This document shows, one piece after another, positions 1 to 11,686 of a DNA stretch of 64,000 nt. How positions within the stretch are numbered: the stretch's first letter is position 1; each line of letters opens with the position of its first letter. Source of the stretch: Siphonodentalium dalli (taxonomy: Eukaryota > Mollusca > Scaphopoda > Gadilida > Siphonodentaliidae). The stretch is from contig CP136067.1 of the NCBI GenBank assembly GCA_032622095.1, forward strand, positions 47,041,549 to 47,105,548, in the 5' to 3' direction. The notes beneath the pieces were generated by a model. The model ran no database searches, was not told the origin of the DNA, and saw only the letters and a list, made by a program, of their open reading frames with translations. A program made the translations under genes and the position numbers.

Positions 1-407
1 ATGGTGGTTTATATTAATATGTATTTCTAAAGACTAATATTTATTAATAATAAACTAAATAAATATATTGATAATAATTAATATATTGAGGTCACGAGCA
101 ATAGCCGTAAATTGGCGTAATATACCTTTCCACATCTGCCGCCTTCTTGTTGCGATTATTATACAGGCACTCATTTTCTGCCCACAGGTCTACCAGCCGT
201 TGTTCCTTGTCGATCGATCAGAATTCTTGATTTAATTTCAAATAGCGGTCGCCGCTAACTATTCCGACATTTTGAATGAGGTTTTGGTCATGTGACGGTC
301 ATGTGACAAGCAAAACACGCACGTTGCCATCGTCACGAGCCGGATTTTCCTGATGAAATCAAACTCAGTTTGATCGGTCCGATTAAATCGGATCCGACAA
401 AGACCGC

Positions 408-502
408 TCCAAAGTTAGGCGCACACGGTCCCGATTGTCCCCGATTTATCCTGCAGCCGGATTAATCGGAGACAATCGGGATCGTGTGTGTCGACACTAA
501 AG
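408..502. repeat. Foldback (hairpin) element
   Basis: The arms around 419-440 and 470-491 are inverted copies of each other; both contain CCCGATTGTC or its complement. The centre is CTGCAG at about 450-455. The structure stops where the tandem array at 497 begins. It resembles a short foldback MITE. No protein is supported here. Confidence 0.6.
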
Positions 503-1528
503 TTTGAGCTATTGCCATGGGTTTGTGTCCGTCGTCCGTGCGTGCGTGTCAACAGTTTTCTTTGGCACACCCTACAGGCCGCATCGCTAATCCGATCTTC
601 ACCAAACTTCATTATGTAGCTTCAGGGTGACATATAGATGGGAGCTACTTAATTTTTCCGAATTTCGATGAAAAACATGGCCGCCAGCAGCCATCTTAGA
701 TTTCCAATTTGAATCCATCAGCACACCGTACAGCCCGTATTTATGGCCGGGTCATTTTTAAATTATGCACATAGCTCTGTATATACGTTTTCACTCTGTA
801 TTTCATATTGAGTGAAATAAAGCAATTCAATTCTCACATGTAGATGGGAGCTATTGAATTTGAACGATTTTCGATGAAAAACATGGCCGCCGGCAGCCAT
901 CTTGGAGTTTACTCTGTGCATGACTAAATCATTTGGTACACCCTACAGAACACATCCCTCATCCGATCATCTAATCATGTAATCTACAGACTTCGTATGG
1001 ATTTTCGGGGTGTCATCCAGAAGGAAGTCTCCTATTTTTGACCGAAATCTGTTGAAACACATGGCCGCCAGCGGCCATCTTGGAATTTACTCTTTGGATG
1101 ACTATATCCTTCGGCACACCATACAGGCCACATATATTGACCGAAATTTGTCAAAAAACATGGCTACCAGCAGCCATCTTGGATTTCACATTTGAATCCA
1201 TCGGCACACCCCGGAGCCCGCATTTATTGGAGAATTGATTTGAAAATTTACAGGCATGTTTAGAATCACCTCTAGATGGGAGCCATCAAATTTTCGATGA
1301 AAAACATGGTGCCGGCAGCCATATTAGATTTTACTTACTCTTTGCTTGACTAAATCCTTTGGCGCACCCTACAGACTACATCCCTCATTCGATCATCACC
1401 AAACTTGAAATGGATCGTCGGGGTGACCCCTGGCTCACTTTCCTTCTTCTTTATCTTTCTATTCATTGCTCAGCAAAAAAATTAACCCCTTCCCAAGTTG
1501 AGCTACGTTGTCATTGACAGTTTCATAT
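497..1528 (+). repeat. Diverged tandem-unit element (TTGAGCTATTGCCATGG head)
   Basis: The element opens with TTGAGCTATTGCCATGG and a GTCCGTCGTCCGTGCG tract. It then carries about five diverged units, each with a core like ACATGGCCGCCAGCAGCCAT (near 675, 880, 1060, 1158 and 1304), and ends at AGTTGAGCTACGTTGTCATT (about 1497-1516). Head, unit core and tail all match the more regular array at 26193-27999, so the two are copies of one family with different unit numbers and ages. Small reading frames inside it are not genes. Confidence 0.8.
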
Positions 1529-1529
1529 T

Positions 1530-2260
1530 ACATTATCCTACCCTTATTCCATTCAATAAACCCAGTTTATTGTTTTATTTCACTAGTTGCCGAACGAGTT
1601 GCTTGACAGCTCGGAATTTTAATGAAACGTGACAATCTCCGAAATCATAGAATGTAGCTGTCACACACAGTCCATGATAATTGATATCCATTAAATGCGG
1701 GTTTATCTCTGTTCATCGAGTGACTTGCATTATAATACACCAAATACAAATTAGCAGAGAGTGATTTCCACTGGCACCCCAAGCTGGGATCAGCATAAAA
1801 TAAATCTTGGCAGCTGAATGGTCAATGATTAGTGGATGAAAAGTGCACGGAAAAATGCATAAACGTGTTTCCCGACGAGAAACATCAAACATGGTACGTG
1901 ACGGTTACTTCTGTCAAATTGGCGAATAATTTATGGGAGGGGTTGGTGTTTTTTCGATGTAATTTTTGTCTCCATTTTAAGGATAGTGTGACGCAATACG
2001 CTGACAAGTACTTTTGGGCACATTTTCGAGTTTCGAAAATGACGTTCTTTAATTTTTGATACTCGTGCAGGGTCAACCCTTTCCTGCGAATACAGGCCAG
2101 CGGGATTTGTTAACGCTGAGGCCTATGCAAATCATTTGGCGTATTGTAACCCGTAAGTGTTTTACGTATACACACAGACTCAGTGGGCGAGTAGAACGAC
2201 GATGAATCATCAACATATCTAAATCTATTATAGTAACTATGGTGATTAATTGTCACCAAA
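1530..2260. other. Unassigned intergenic stretch
   Basis: A 75-codon open frame on + (1832-2059) has no recognisable domain or splice context. I see no gene and no clear repeat here, apart from weak similarity of 2110-2160 (GCTGAGGCCTATG) to the end of unit A at 12090-12130. Confidence 0.4.
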
Positions 2261-2264
2261 CTGC

Positions 2265-2940
2265 ACCACAGTGAGGCAGCAAACCTACTATGACATCACT
2301 ACTGTGGTACATGTTACATCAACCATTGTCTTCAGTGTTACAATTGTTCTTATCAAATGAAACATCTTGTATGCGATAATATTTATAACAATTTTATAAT
2401 TTTTTCTTACATTCTTTAACAATTTTATAAGTTTTTTTTTATCGTTTTTTCTTACATTCTTTAACAATTTTATAATTTTGTTTATCATTTTTTCATTCAT
2501 TCTTTATCAATTTTATCATTTTTTATCATTTTTTCTTACATTCTTTAACAATTTTTATCATTTTTTCTTACATTCTTTAACAATTTTATCATTTATTATC
2601 ATTTTCTTCTTACATTCTTTGAATGTAAGAAAAAAATGATAAAAAGAATGATAAAATTGTTAAAGAATGTAAGAACAAATGATCAAAATTGTTCAAGAAT
2701 GTAAGAAAAAAATGATAGGTCGCCATAGTTCGCCTCGCATATATATTAAGAGAATGCATTGACACAGGATTTTCGCAAAACTTCAGGAAGTTCCAGTCAT
2801 GGAAGGGTTACCACGGTAAGGCACCACACATATTATGACACCTCTACTGTTGTACGTGTTACATCAGCCATTGCCATCAGTGCTACAATTATTCTTATTA
2901 AATGAAACTTCTTGTATACGGTTATATTTAAAAACAATAT
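2265..2940. repeat. Direct duplication flanking a strand-switching minisatellite
   Basis: Segments 2265-2390 and 2815-2940 are direct copies sharing GTTACATCA and AATGAAAC blocks. Between them, 2390-2615 holds several copies of an AT-rich unit of about 31 bp containing TTCTTACATTCTTTAACAA. At about 2620 the unit inverts and continues as GAATGTAAGAAAAAAATGAT to about 2718. The switch point is the palindrome TTCTTACATTC/GAATGTAAGAA. Confidence 0.75.
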
Positions 2941-3799
2941 AACGGCATGTTATGACAAACACATGCATGTATACATTGGAAATGAGATAACAAAGAGGGG
3001 GGAGTGTTAGTGATAAGGACGTGGAGAGAATTACTGACAGAGAGACTGAGTGGGCAGAGATAGAGTTGAGACGAAGGGGATAAGAAATAAATTCGCGGAA
3101 TAATTTCTATCCATTAATGGATCAATGGCGACTGTTAACAGCCTGTTCTCCTAGAAAATAATCTCACATTGAACTTATGTCTAAAACGCAAATAATTCCA
3201 TATCGGCATTATTTTATTTTTATACGCTCCATATTAGAACCTAAATCGACTTACAAGATGTACGCTCTTTATATTTAGTCCATGAGCTGGTCGGACCCCA
3301 CAATCTTGCACACCAAACTACTTTTCTTTGGTATTTTCGTGTACCGAAATGTGTGTTGTTCAGTAAAAAATGTTGCTAGCAGCAAATATTTTGGGTTCTC
3401 CTGGGTCAAAATTTATCCTTACTCTCTGACTATTTTTTCGATTATGATGGGTGGGGGAAATGGTAATTCCATATAAGTGATGGTCATTGTGAAGGGATTT
3501 AAACAGTTCAAATAGTTGATATGTCATTTTGTAGGCCCTTGTATTTCCAGATAGTTTCTACTATTTGGAATTGGTTGATGATTGGTACTTTATTTTGTAT
3601 TTGTCATGTTAATTGATCATTGGCCAATGAAACATGCTATTCTGTTGGTTACAGCCCTTCATGCATATCCCTCAAAAAAATTCACCAAACATCACCATTA
3701 GGATTCTTGTCATATTTCAACAAGAAACGAGCAGAACTGTGCGATGTAAGTGAGGAATACCTTTATTTATGAATATTCCAACTCAACGGAACCAAAATT
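2941..3799. other. Unassigned intergenic stretch
   Basis: AT-rich sequence with scattered short open frames, none with a recognisable domain. I see no gene, RNA or clear repeat. Confidence 0.4.
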
Positions 3800-4439
3800 G
3801 TCACTTTGATCAGGGGGGGGGGGGTAGTAAACATTTTGCAGTAAGGTATGCCGTTTTTTTGCATCTGGCATTTTCGAGGACCCACCACCCCAAACCTGCA
3901 AAAAAAACAAATTCTACTCCCAATTTTTTGACATCCACCCTCCAAATTTCACTAAAATTGGTATAAAATCGCACAAAACTCTACTGATATCACTCATATG
4001 ACTGGGAATGATCTCAATTAGTTCAAATAACAGTTTAACCTGTTTCAAAAGCTGTTTTAATTGAAAACAAAAATGTTTTATAAATTGCTGATCATCTGTA
4101 AACTTATGTCATTATGCAGAATGCAAAATATTTCATAATTTCTTACTATTTCCTGATTAGTCTGTCAACCAGCCCATTATCTAACATATTCCATACCACT
4201 TATGTTAGTCTACTGGAGCAACTTACTTCTATCATACTAAACTAGCTGAAACAGGCTCCCTTTGGGAACATATATTCAGCATCGGAGATACCTGTGGGAC
4301 TTGGCACTCATTTTGATCTTAGACAGAGCCTTCATTTAGCGGCGGCCCCTTTGTGCGCTTCAAGCACATTTGGTCATGAAACATTTTGATTTATATATAT
4401 TGTTTTAATTTTTTTTTTAAGATTGAATTCCTTGCTCAA

Positions 4440-4477
4440 TTTAACAAAACCAATTTTTTTTTTTTTTTTGTTTTTTT

Positions 4478-4517
<40 letters not shown>
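4440..4517. repeat. Long poly-T tract
   Basis: An almost pure T run lies inside the 1.8-kb element. On the - strand it reads as a lysine-rich open frame, which is an artefact. Confidence 0.9.
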
Positions 4518-4796
4518 TTGAAAAATTAATATCATTTTAACATCCGACAGGGTACCCCGAGTCAACACACAAAATATGGCTGAACTCGGTCCAGGGGTCT
4601 GAGAGAAAAATCTGGACAAATCCTACTTGTTTATATATATAGATGACAAGCAGTTACAGCACTATACCAGACTTGGATACTTTAGGTCTTGTGAGAGATC
4701 ATCTGAGTTGAAAGACATGCAAATAGTTCACTGATTGGCTTGATGCACTGATGACAGATATTTTCTACCCATTGATATTCACATTAATGTTTGAGA

Positions 4797-4960
4797 CAGT
4801 AGTAGTAGTAGTATTTATTTGTACAATATATAGATATTTGTAACAATACAATATACAAAAGTGAACATAGGTATATTGTACAGGAGCGGCATGGCCAACA
4901 TTGGCCGTCTTCCTGCCACCCCTATATATAGCTGTAATTTAAGTCATAAAACGACAACGT
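4797..4960 (-). mobile_element. LINE 3' end, reverse orientation
   Basis: A (GTA)n run is followed by TTTATTTGTACAATATATAG. On the - strand this reads as an AT-rich 3' UTR ending in ACAAATAAATAC plus a (TAC)n tail, a style common in invertebrate non-LTR retrotransposons. No coding part remains. Confidence 0.45.
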
Positions 4961-5640
4961 TACCCGCTCTTTTTCCATGCACACAATGATATATGCATTA
5001 GTTACACCAGGACAAGTTTACTTATATATGCAAAATAGGTCATTGTACAGGATACAGACAATTCCATAATTTCTAACCATTTCCCGATTAGTCTGTCAAT
5101 CAGCCCATTATCTGGCATTATGCCTTAACACTTTTGTTAGTCTACTGGAGCAACCTCTGTTATAATAAATGACAAACAGTCACTATGCCAGACTTGGATA
5201 TTTTAGGTGTTGTGCGAGTAATCGATCATATGAGTTGATAGACATGCAAATATTTCACTGATGGGCTTGATCTAGGCTTTAGTTACATCAAGACAAGTGT
5301 ATTTATTTCAGTTATACATTTCTCGAAGCTTATTTCCAAAAGGTGTCGGGAAGGAATATTTTCACAATACCGCCCCATATTCAACATGCCATAGCTTAAT
5401 GTCATCTCCACTAAGGCCCATATGAGGTCACAGTAACATAAATATGGTGTTTTTGCAGTTATAAATCCTTATAATATGTTTTAAACTGTTACAAATGTCA
5501 AATAAGGGCACAAAAGGTCTTTAGTAAAAAAAATTGCATGAGGTAGTAAAAAACGCGTGTTTTGCCTCTCGGACCACCCACCACCCCGGCATACCTTCCT
5601 GCAAATGTTTTACTACCCCCCCCCCCCGCTCTGATTCAAA

Positions 5641-7190
5641 ATGACCGCCGAAATGGACGCCAAATTATGGAAAATTGTGGATATTGCACCAGCGTGCCAT
5701 GAAATCGCTTACAAGTTATAGTTGATTAATAAAATAGACTAATATGTTTTTTAAACATTGAATGCTAACATACCTGATGCTATTTGGTTAATTGTTTCTA
5801 TAGTAACCACATTGCAAGATATATTTGATTGTTTCTCACAAACTTGACATCAAAATCGGCAAAAACTCACTTTTCAGGCTTTATCCATGTTTTCAAGTGA
5901 AATGGAACTATCTTTCGTTTCAAAATTGTTTATTGTTTTGATCTGTCTTAAATGTGTCACATTGGGATGTTTTAGTCAAAATTACCCAAGATGGCTTGCA
6001 AAATGGCAACCAAATTTTGTGAAAAGAAGAGTTTTCTCATATATCCCGAACATAATGCAGAAAATTGCGGTCAATGGATGGGTGATGTTAGTCATAACGA
6101 CTATAAGAAGTGATTAGTCAAAACGACTGATTGTGATAGACTAGAATTGTGTTAGTCAACATGACCAGGATTGAGTCATAATGTCTAAGTTTCTTAGTCA
6201 CCGGGAATGTGAAATGTAAGTTGGTGGAAATTATTTGGTGCAAATGGTTCCAACAGTCAATCAGATGATATATCCAGTATCAGAGACAGAGTTGACCTCG
6301 ACAGTTTCAATCAATTTTCTAATACAAAGATTACAATTCTGGTCTGTTGAGAGATATATTATACCGATAGTTTGAGGTGTGCGTCTTTTTAACTGGTTCG
6401 TTTCCAATATATCTCTTGTGTCTATGAAACAATAACCTTTTTTTTTTACAATAATGTATCTTTTGGTATGGGTCGAAATTCTAATATACAATTATGTCAT
6501 TATATCTCGCATCACATGCGTTCAATTATATCTAACAGAATTACGATACAAACGGAAATAGAACATTTAGCAATGAATATTAAACATTATTTGAGGCAGT
6601 GTTGCAATTAGAGTTATTCTTCGTGTAACTTAGTCACTATGACAAAGGCCAGAGTTAGTCGTAGTGACTCGCTGAAATGTGTGGGTTATTCGAAGAGATT
6701 CCAAATGTTAAAATTGACCCGAATTGTTTCTCAGTGTACACTCCATCTCTGTGAATTGTTTGGTGGTTTTGTGACTTTTCGGTAGGGATTGCATACCACT
6801 GCCGTGTTGGCACTGGATTTTGGTGCCGCATACGAGTTAACTGTAGAGCAGTCAACTTGAGAACTGGCAACCTTCCGTTGAATTCACATTGTGGTTTAGC
6901 TTCAGATTTTCGTGCATTCAAAACATAACCTAACTACAGTGAGTTTCGGTTAATTGAACTAGATTTTTCAACACATTCTTACGAGGATTACGTTACCGGT
7001 AAGTGGATAATCATATTTGTACTTAGTAAATCGAGTTGTACATTATTTGTATTAACGTCTTATGAAGGGAATTTTGACAGTCCAGCAGTTGGTGTTGGTG
7101 TTGGTAGCCGGTTATGTCGTATGCATGCTACACGTTCGAATTGTTCGGTAAAATTAAACAAATTGAGCATCTCTTGTCGTTGACTATATA
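5641..7190. other. Intergenic or upstream region; 5' exon of transporter not found
   Basis: The first exon(s) of the transporter, encoding its N-terminus and TM1, should lie upstream of 7459, but I found no convincing hydrophobic exon here. A strong donor-like CCGGTAAGTGG occurs near 6995, but the sequence before it shows no membrane segment. Around 6085-6200 several copies of an AGTCA(T/A)AACGACT-like motif occur. Otherwise nothing is supported. Confidence 0.35.
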
Positions 7191-7198
7191 TGCGGACA

Positions 7199-7268
7199 TA
7201 GTGCCCAGTTGGGTGGGTATAGTTCACTCCGTTTCGCATCGTGAACCATACCCACCCACTGCGCACCA
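7199..7268. repeat. Short hairpin
   Basis: GTGGGTGGGTATGGTTCA and its near reverse complement form arms of about 27 bp around a short loop near 7233, just upstream of the first identified transporter exon. Confidence 0.6.
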
Positions 7269-7458
7269 TATTCACGTAATCAACTCCAAGCCATGCTCTA
7301 TTTATTAAATATTCATATCACTGTATATTTACTACTATAATATTTCTTGAATATTTATAGTACCAAGTAAATTTTTGTTCTAAACCCTAATACATGTATA
7401 TTTATTTGAAAAAGGAGACGAGAAACTATTTCATATAACTCTATTTTTCTATCGATAG

Positions 7459-7665
7459 TGGAGATCATTTCGGCATGTCTGAACCTCGGACAGGGGATGG
7501 CTGTTGTTCCTGGATTGTTCTATGATATGTATGGGCCTCGTAGTTCGACGCTGATTGGTCTGTTGCTGACTTCCGGAAGTTACGGATTGATCTGGACTAG
7601 TTCCCGGATGATCTCGTTTTATTCGTCGAGGAGTTATCTTATGGCGTTATATTTCCTGTTCGCAG
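7459..7665 (+). CDS. Nodulin-like/NFD4 MFS transporter, exon encoding TM2 to the start of TM4
   Basis: This exon encodes TM2 (IISACLNLGQGMAVVPGLFY), the MFS signature loop GLFYDMYGPRSS, TM3 (LIGLLLTSGSYGLIWTS) and the start of TM4 (YLMALYFLFAG). The motif order, Asn-Leu-Gly in TM2, YDxxGPR, then a glycine-rich TM4, is characteristic of the nodulin-like (PF06813) and NFD4-like branch of the major facilitator superfamily. Such proteins are predicted multi-pass carriers of mostly unknown substrate. The exon follows an ATAG acceptor at 7455-7458 and ends at GCAG|GTCAGT, leaving a phase-1 codon (G) that the next exon completes. The start of the protein lies in an upstream exon not identified. Family assignment is firm; substrate and subcellular location are not known. 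Confidence 0.85.
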
Positions 7666-7874
7666 GTCAGTTATAATTCGAGGAGCTAATCACCAAAAAC
7701 TACTTTAACACTTTTTATACTAAATGGGATCTCCCATTCAATATTTAAAATTATATATAAAGGTATATTATTCATTTGGATAGGTGTTAGGGTACGAAAC
7801 ACTTATTTATCATAAAAAATTATATGTGAAATGCGTATTGTTGTGATGTAAATCAACGTCCTAAAAGGAAAAGT

Positions 7875-8520
7875 CGCTTTTTCTATAGCATCTAATTAAC
7901 ACGAGCGTTAATCTGGGCCCTCGGAAAATTTGTAAACCGGGGTCAATTGACCCGATGAGTGTCATGGCACTATTAATTAATTTAACTAAATAATAAACAA
8001 TTCTAGCTAAATAATTTATCATAAACCTAAAAAGGTTGGGCCCTGCTCGCTGGAAATTGGTATATGTGGGTAAATTGACCCGGTGAGTACCATTGGATAG
8101 GTTCCGTTGACACCATATAGGGAACTTTAAAATTTTATTATCATGTATGAGCAATAAGAAGCGATCCTTATCAGCTTGGAAGATATGTAGGAATGTTGCT
8201 TCACATGGGTCACCGGACCAGGGGAATATCAGGGATAGGGGCCTTTGGCCTCAGATGACTTAAAGGGGGACTAAACAATTGTATTAACATGTGTCAGATC
8301 AGACGATATGTGGGGAAATTGCCACACGGGGGATGTCATGGGATATGTGTCATTGACCTCAGCTTACTTAAATAGACGCTATTAATTAGAAATAAAGAGC
8401 GTTTTTATCAACAGCCGTTAGAGGTAACTTTGTCGGGAGAGTGTCATGAAACAAGTGATGTTTACCTGAGATGACTGATAATTAATTTAAATGACTTGAA
8501 GTGGAACTGGTAATTTACTC
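7875..8520 (+). repeat. Left arm of long inverted repeat, built of GGTCAATTGACC units
   Basis: It matches the reverse complement of about 10295-10930 over roughly 650 bp with indels. Within the arm, blocks recur with the order CAATTGACCC, GAGTGTCATGG, and CTATTAATTA, spaced about 130-170 bp, so the arm is itself a degenerate tandem array with a palindromic core. AATAAAGAGCG occurs at about 8391. Confidence 0.75.
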
Positions 8521-9879
8521 ATTCTTTACAGAGCAACGCGGGTACATCAGCTACTATATTTTATAGCGCACAATTCAACGATGTTTCAACGCGCTTGAAA
8601 AATACATTAACTCTTCCATGACTGGAGATTCCTGAAATGTTGCGAAAACCATGTGTCCGTGCATTGTCTTATATTTGCGAGTCTCCCATTGGCCTAACAA
8701 TATTTACATTGACCTTGTAAGTCAGTGCATTCTCGTATATATGTCGCAGGGATTCCTTTCTCAGGGAAATCGTTATATGCATATATATTTTTGGTATGCA
8801 TGTGTATATACGACAGTCAAATAATTGTATGAGTCCGAGAAACATGTGTATATATCTAATTTCTTCGCCATGAGGGTTGGAGGTGAATAATGGAAAGGTC
8901 TCACTTTAAAATGTCTTTATATATATATATTGGATGATATAGGTATACATGTGTCTAGCTTCTACAGATCTTCGGAATTTCTCTGCAATAACCAAAATAC
9001 AACAATAGTAATGAACTGAACATTTGCTAGATACATTGTTATTTATGTCATTTATTACTGACTTGTGATTACTTTATAACTGACAGTGATTACTGTGCTT
9101 CATGCACTTGTAATATCAAAACTCCCCCTCCCCATAAAATGTTCAAATGATAATTAAAAGTGTAAATATAATGACTTAAAAGGTATTTAACTATAAATAT
9201 ATGCCGCCATCGGAATTGATATGAATAATTCAAACCTTCAAGGTTTAGGTTTGACCTTTGACCGAAAGGAGTAAATATCCTGAAAGTGAAATATTATCTT
9301 ATGATAACACTTGTAATATCTGTAATAACATACGATGTGTAAGAATTGTATTTACCTTGCCGGTGAGACAAAAGACACTCCCAACTATCTGTATTGGCCT
9401 TCCATTATTACTTAAGACATTATATGAATAAAAATGATGGCTAAACAAGCCAAATATATTTGCGACCCTTTCGCTACGAGGGAGGTTTGAGAAAGAGATC
9501 GAACTCCGATAACGAGGTTGTGACGTAACAACAAAAACGCGGGAAAAACGAACCAATTGAAAAGCGGTTTACTAAATTTTATCAGGTGTGTAGTTTTTAT
9601 TGGTTAATACTTAATAGTGAATAAATGTGAACAAAGTTCCATGTGCTTTTTCTAAATATAACTCTTAAAGGAGCTACGTTAATTATGCCATATATTACGT
9701 GCAACATTCACTCTACCACATATATGCGAGGCTCCCTATTGGAGAATCGAATATGTTAGAAAGTCCCTGACGGACCAACACGTTCAGCAATGGCACGTCG
9801 AGATGACTGGATCTTCCAGATGAGAATTTTATTGTAACATTAAAGAACATCCCAAACTTGATTCATATTTATCCGAGAT

Positions 9880-10166
9880 TAATTTTAACCTGGCTAACTA
9901 TCTACTGAGACTTCGATTTAGTAATCATCGCATCCCAGTCGATAACAGGGAGGTGGCAACGAGAGGGGGTGAAGGATGGGATATGTAACCTCTGCGATGA
10001 CGCTGCTGTTGGTGGTGAATTCCACTTCGTGGATAAATGTGTCAAATTCAATTATCTTAGAACTAAATATATACTGGAATATTATTGGATTCTACCGGTA
10101 ATAGAAAACTTTTACAAGCTTATGACTGTCCAAAACATACCTGTTTTAACACGACTATGTGTTTAA
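9880..10166 (+). pseudogene. Non-LTR retrotransposon ORF2 C-terminal remnant
   Basis: One frame gives NYLLRLRFSNHRIPVDNR (from about 9896). A frameshift near 9967 then gives KDGICNLCDDAAVGGEFHFV followed by a second cysteine. The pattern R-x-R-x-x-N-H-R-x-P, then C-x-x-C, G-(D/G)-E-F-H and a further Cys, is the post-reverse-transcriptase C-terminal module of invertebrate non-LTR elements. The same module is seen at 38782-39072. The polymerase and endonuclease parts are absent and the frame is broken, so this is a dead 3' fragment lying between the inverted arms in the transporter intron. A degraded 3' UTR may run on to about 10320. Confidence 0.75.
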
Positions 10167-10294
10167 AAGCTTGAATTCAAAGGATTGGAAACTAAATTGA
10201 TAGGTAACGTATTTTACTCATTACTATATTACTATCGAATAATTCATACAATTTGTCCCCTCTATGACTGCGGAACATATGTATGACTGATTTG

Positions 10295-11075
10295 TTAATA
10301 AATGCCTTCAAGTCATTTAAATTATTATTAGTCGGCTCAGGTAAACATCACCTATTTCATGGCACTCTCCCGATAAAGTTACCTCTATCTGTTTTTGATA
10401 ATAAAATAAACGCTCTTTATTGCTAATTAATAGTGCCCCATTGAGTAAGTTGAGGTCAACGGCACATATCTCATGACATTCCACGTGTCAAAGTACCTCT
10501 GTGTGTCAATATTCCCACAGAGGCGCCTATCCCATGATCTCCCCCTGGTCAGGTGACCCATGTGAAGCAATTTTCCTACATATCGTCTAAGCTGATAGTG
10601 AACGCATTGTATTGCTCATACATGATAATATAACTTCTAAGTCCCCCAATAGGGTGAATGGTACCTATCCAATGGTACTCCCGGATCCCGTATACCAATT
10701 TCCAGCGACCAGGGTCCAACCGTTTTGAATATATGATTTTAATTATTTATTTAGAATGGTTTATTAGTGCCCAGTTAAGTCGTCTGATGTCAATGACACC
10801 TCTGCCATTACACTCATCGGGTCAGTTTACCAATGTGAATGAATTTTCAACGACCAGATCCCAGCCATTATGGGTGTATAGTTATTATTTAGTTTAATTA
10901 ATTATTAGTGTACTTTTAGAAAAACCAGACGTCAACGCCACCTATCCCATGACACTACCCGGGTCAATTGACCCCCTTCAGCTCCGATTGTCTATATCAG
11001 TGCCATTTTAATGCATCTGAAGTCAATGGAACCTATCCCATGACGCCCCGGGTCAATTGATATCAGCCGCGTTGT
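10295..11075 (-). repeat. Right arm of long inverted repeat
   Basis: 10295-10930 is the inverted partner of 7875-8520. Matching landmarks include CATGTATGAGCAAT, GCTTCACATGGGTCACC and GATGTTTACCTGAG on the opposite strand. 10930-11075 continues with two more units containing GGGTCAATTGA, so the array is longer on this side. Confidence 0.75.
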
Positions 11076-11201
11076 CGACCAACCAATGACGCTAATAACC
11101 TGACAGACAAAACAAACAATCAAAATAAAATTGAGTTGTATTAGTAGAGATGGGTGATACTTGTATGATTAATATGATTGCAGTTTGTCTTGCTTTCACA
11201 G

Positions 11202-11686
11202 GATTTGGCTCGATGTTTCCATTCATCGCCTCGCTAAACACGAATGTCATCAACTTCGGAGAGTCGTGGTCCGGAAGAGTCATCGGTATCCAAGATGCGT
11301 TTTATGGCGGGGGACCAGTCATATTCTCTGTGGTTTATTACGCGGTCTTCGATCAGGGTGTCCAATCACCAGAGGGCGCTGTTGATAGCTTCTCGGGATT
11401 CATGTTTTTGCTTCTGCTGTGCCACGCATGCGCGTATCTTATATGTATGGTAACTATAAAAGTAAGAACGGTGGATGTTAACAAATTCGATGGATCATTG
11501 ACCGGATCCAGTGACGAAACACCAACCATTTCTTCAGATGAAAAATACCAAAGTTCAAAGAAAGCGAAAAACACCCCTGACGAAATCACAAGTCAGTCTC
11601 AAGGAATAAGTATAAGTGACATCACGGAAAATGGATCTGGAAACAACTCCAAGCACCAAAACAACGTATTCTCAGTTAGTTTAAAG
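11202..11686 (+). CDS. Nodulin-like/NFD4 MFS transporter, exon encoding TM4 to TM6 and the central loop
   Basis: The acceptor TTTCACAG|GA completes the glycine codon begun at 7665, giving LFAG-FGSMFPFIASLNTNV for TM4. TM5 follows (GRVIGIQDAFYGGGPVIFSV), then TM6 (FMFLLLLCHACAYLICMVTI). TNVINF, then GRVIGI, then a glycine-rich stretch is the nodulin-like arrangement. After TM6 comes a charged Ser/Thr-rich central loop of about 80 residues that runs without a stop to ...SLK at 11686. There the frame enters the inserted element and would stop at 11699-11701. AAA|GTAAGA at 11462 is a stronger donor that would skip the loop. AAG|GTTACA at 11687 keeps the loop and uses the element's own end. Both are phase 0. 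Ancestrally this exon was continuous with the next one. Confidence 0.85.
11682..11685 (+). repeat. Left 4-bp target-site duplication (TAAA)
   Basis: TAAA immediately precedes the GGTTACAC terminus of the A-B-A-B-A element and is repeated at 14843-14846 just after its GTGTAACC terminus. Confidence 0.6.

Larger units (their letters stand above)
3800..5640. mobile_element. 1.8-kb non-autonomous TIR element with G/C-tract termini, copy 1
   Basis: The left end is a run of G followed by TAGTAAACATTTTGCAGTAAGGTATGCCG (about 3812-3851 with its G run). The right end at about 5587-5630 is its reverse complement, ending in a C run. Similarity extends a further 10-15 bp outside the G tracts. The interior shares segments with the copy at 23380-25225: a block with ATTAGTCTGTCAACCAGCCC, a GCGGCGGCCCCTTTGTG block, and a tail with TGAATTCCTTGCTCAATTTA and a long T run. 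No transposase is visible. The superfamily is unassigned. Confidence 0.7.
7666..11201 (+). other. Transporter intron filled with repeats
   Basis: Donor GTCAGT at 7666 and acceptor TTGCTTTCACAG ending at 11201 give a phase-1 intron of 3536 bp. It holds the 650-bp inverted arms, a LINE ORF2 fragment and no other supported gene. From 8750 to 9840 only AT-rich sequence and a possible foldback segment are seen. Confidence 0.8.

Noticed and set aside
4374-4619. Lys-rich - strand open frame
   Set aside because: Produced by the poly-T tract inside the 1.8-kb element.
5887-6117. Hydrophobic open frame as the missing first transporter exon
   Set aside because: It lacks the TM1-TM2 pattern of the nodulin-like family, and no suitable donor phase links it to 7459.
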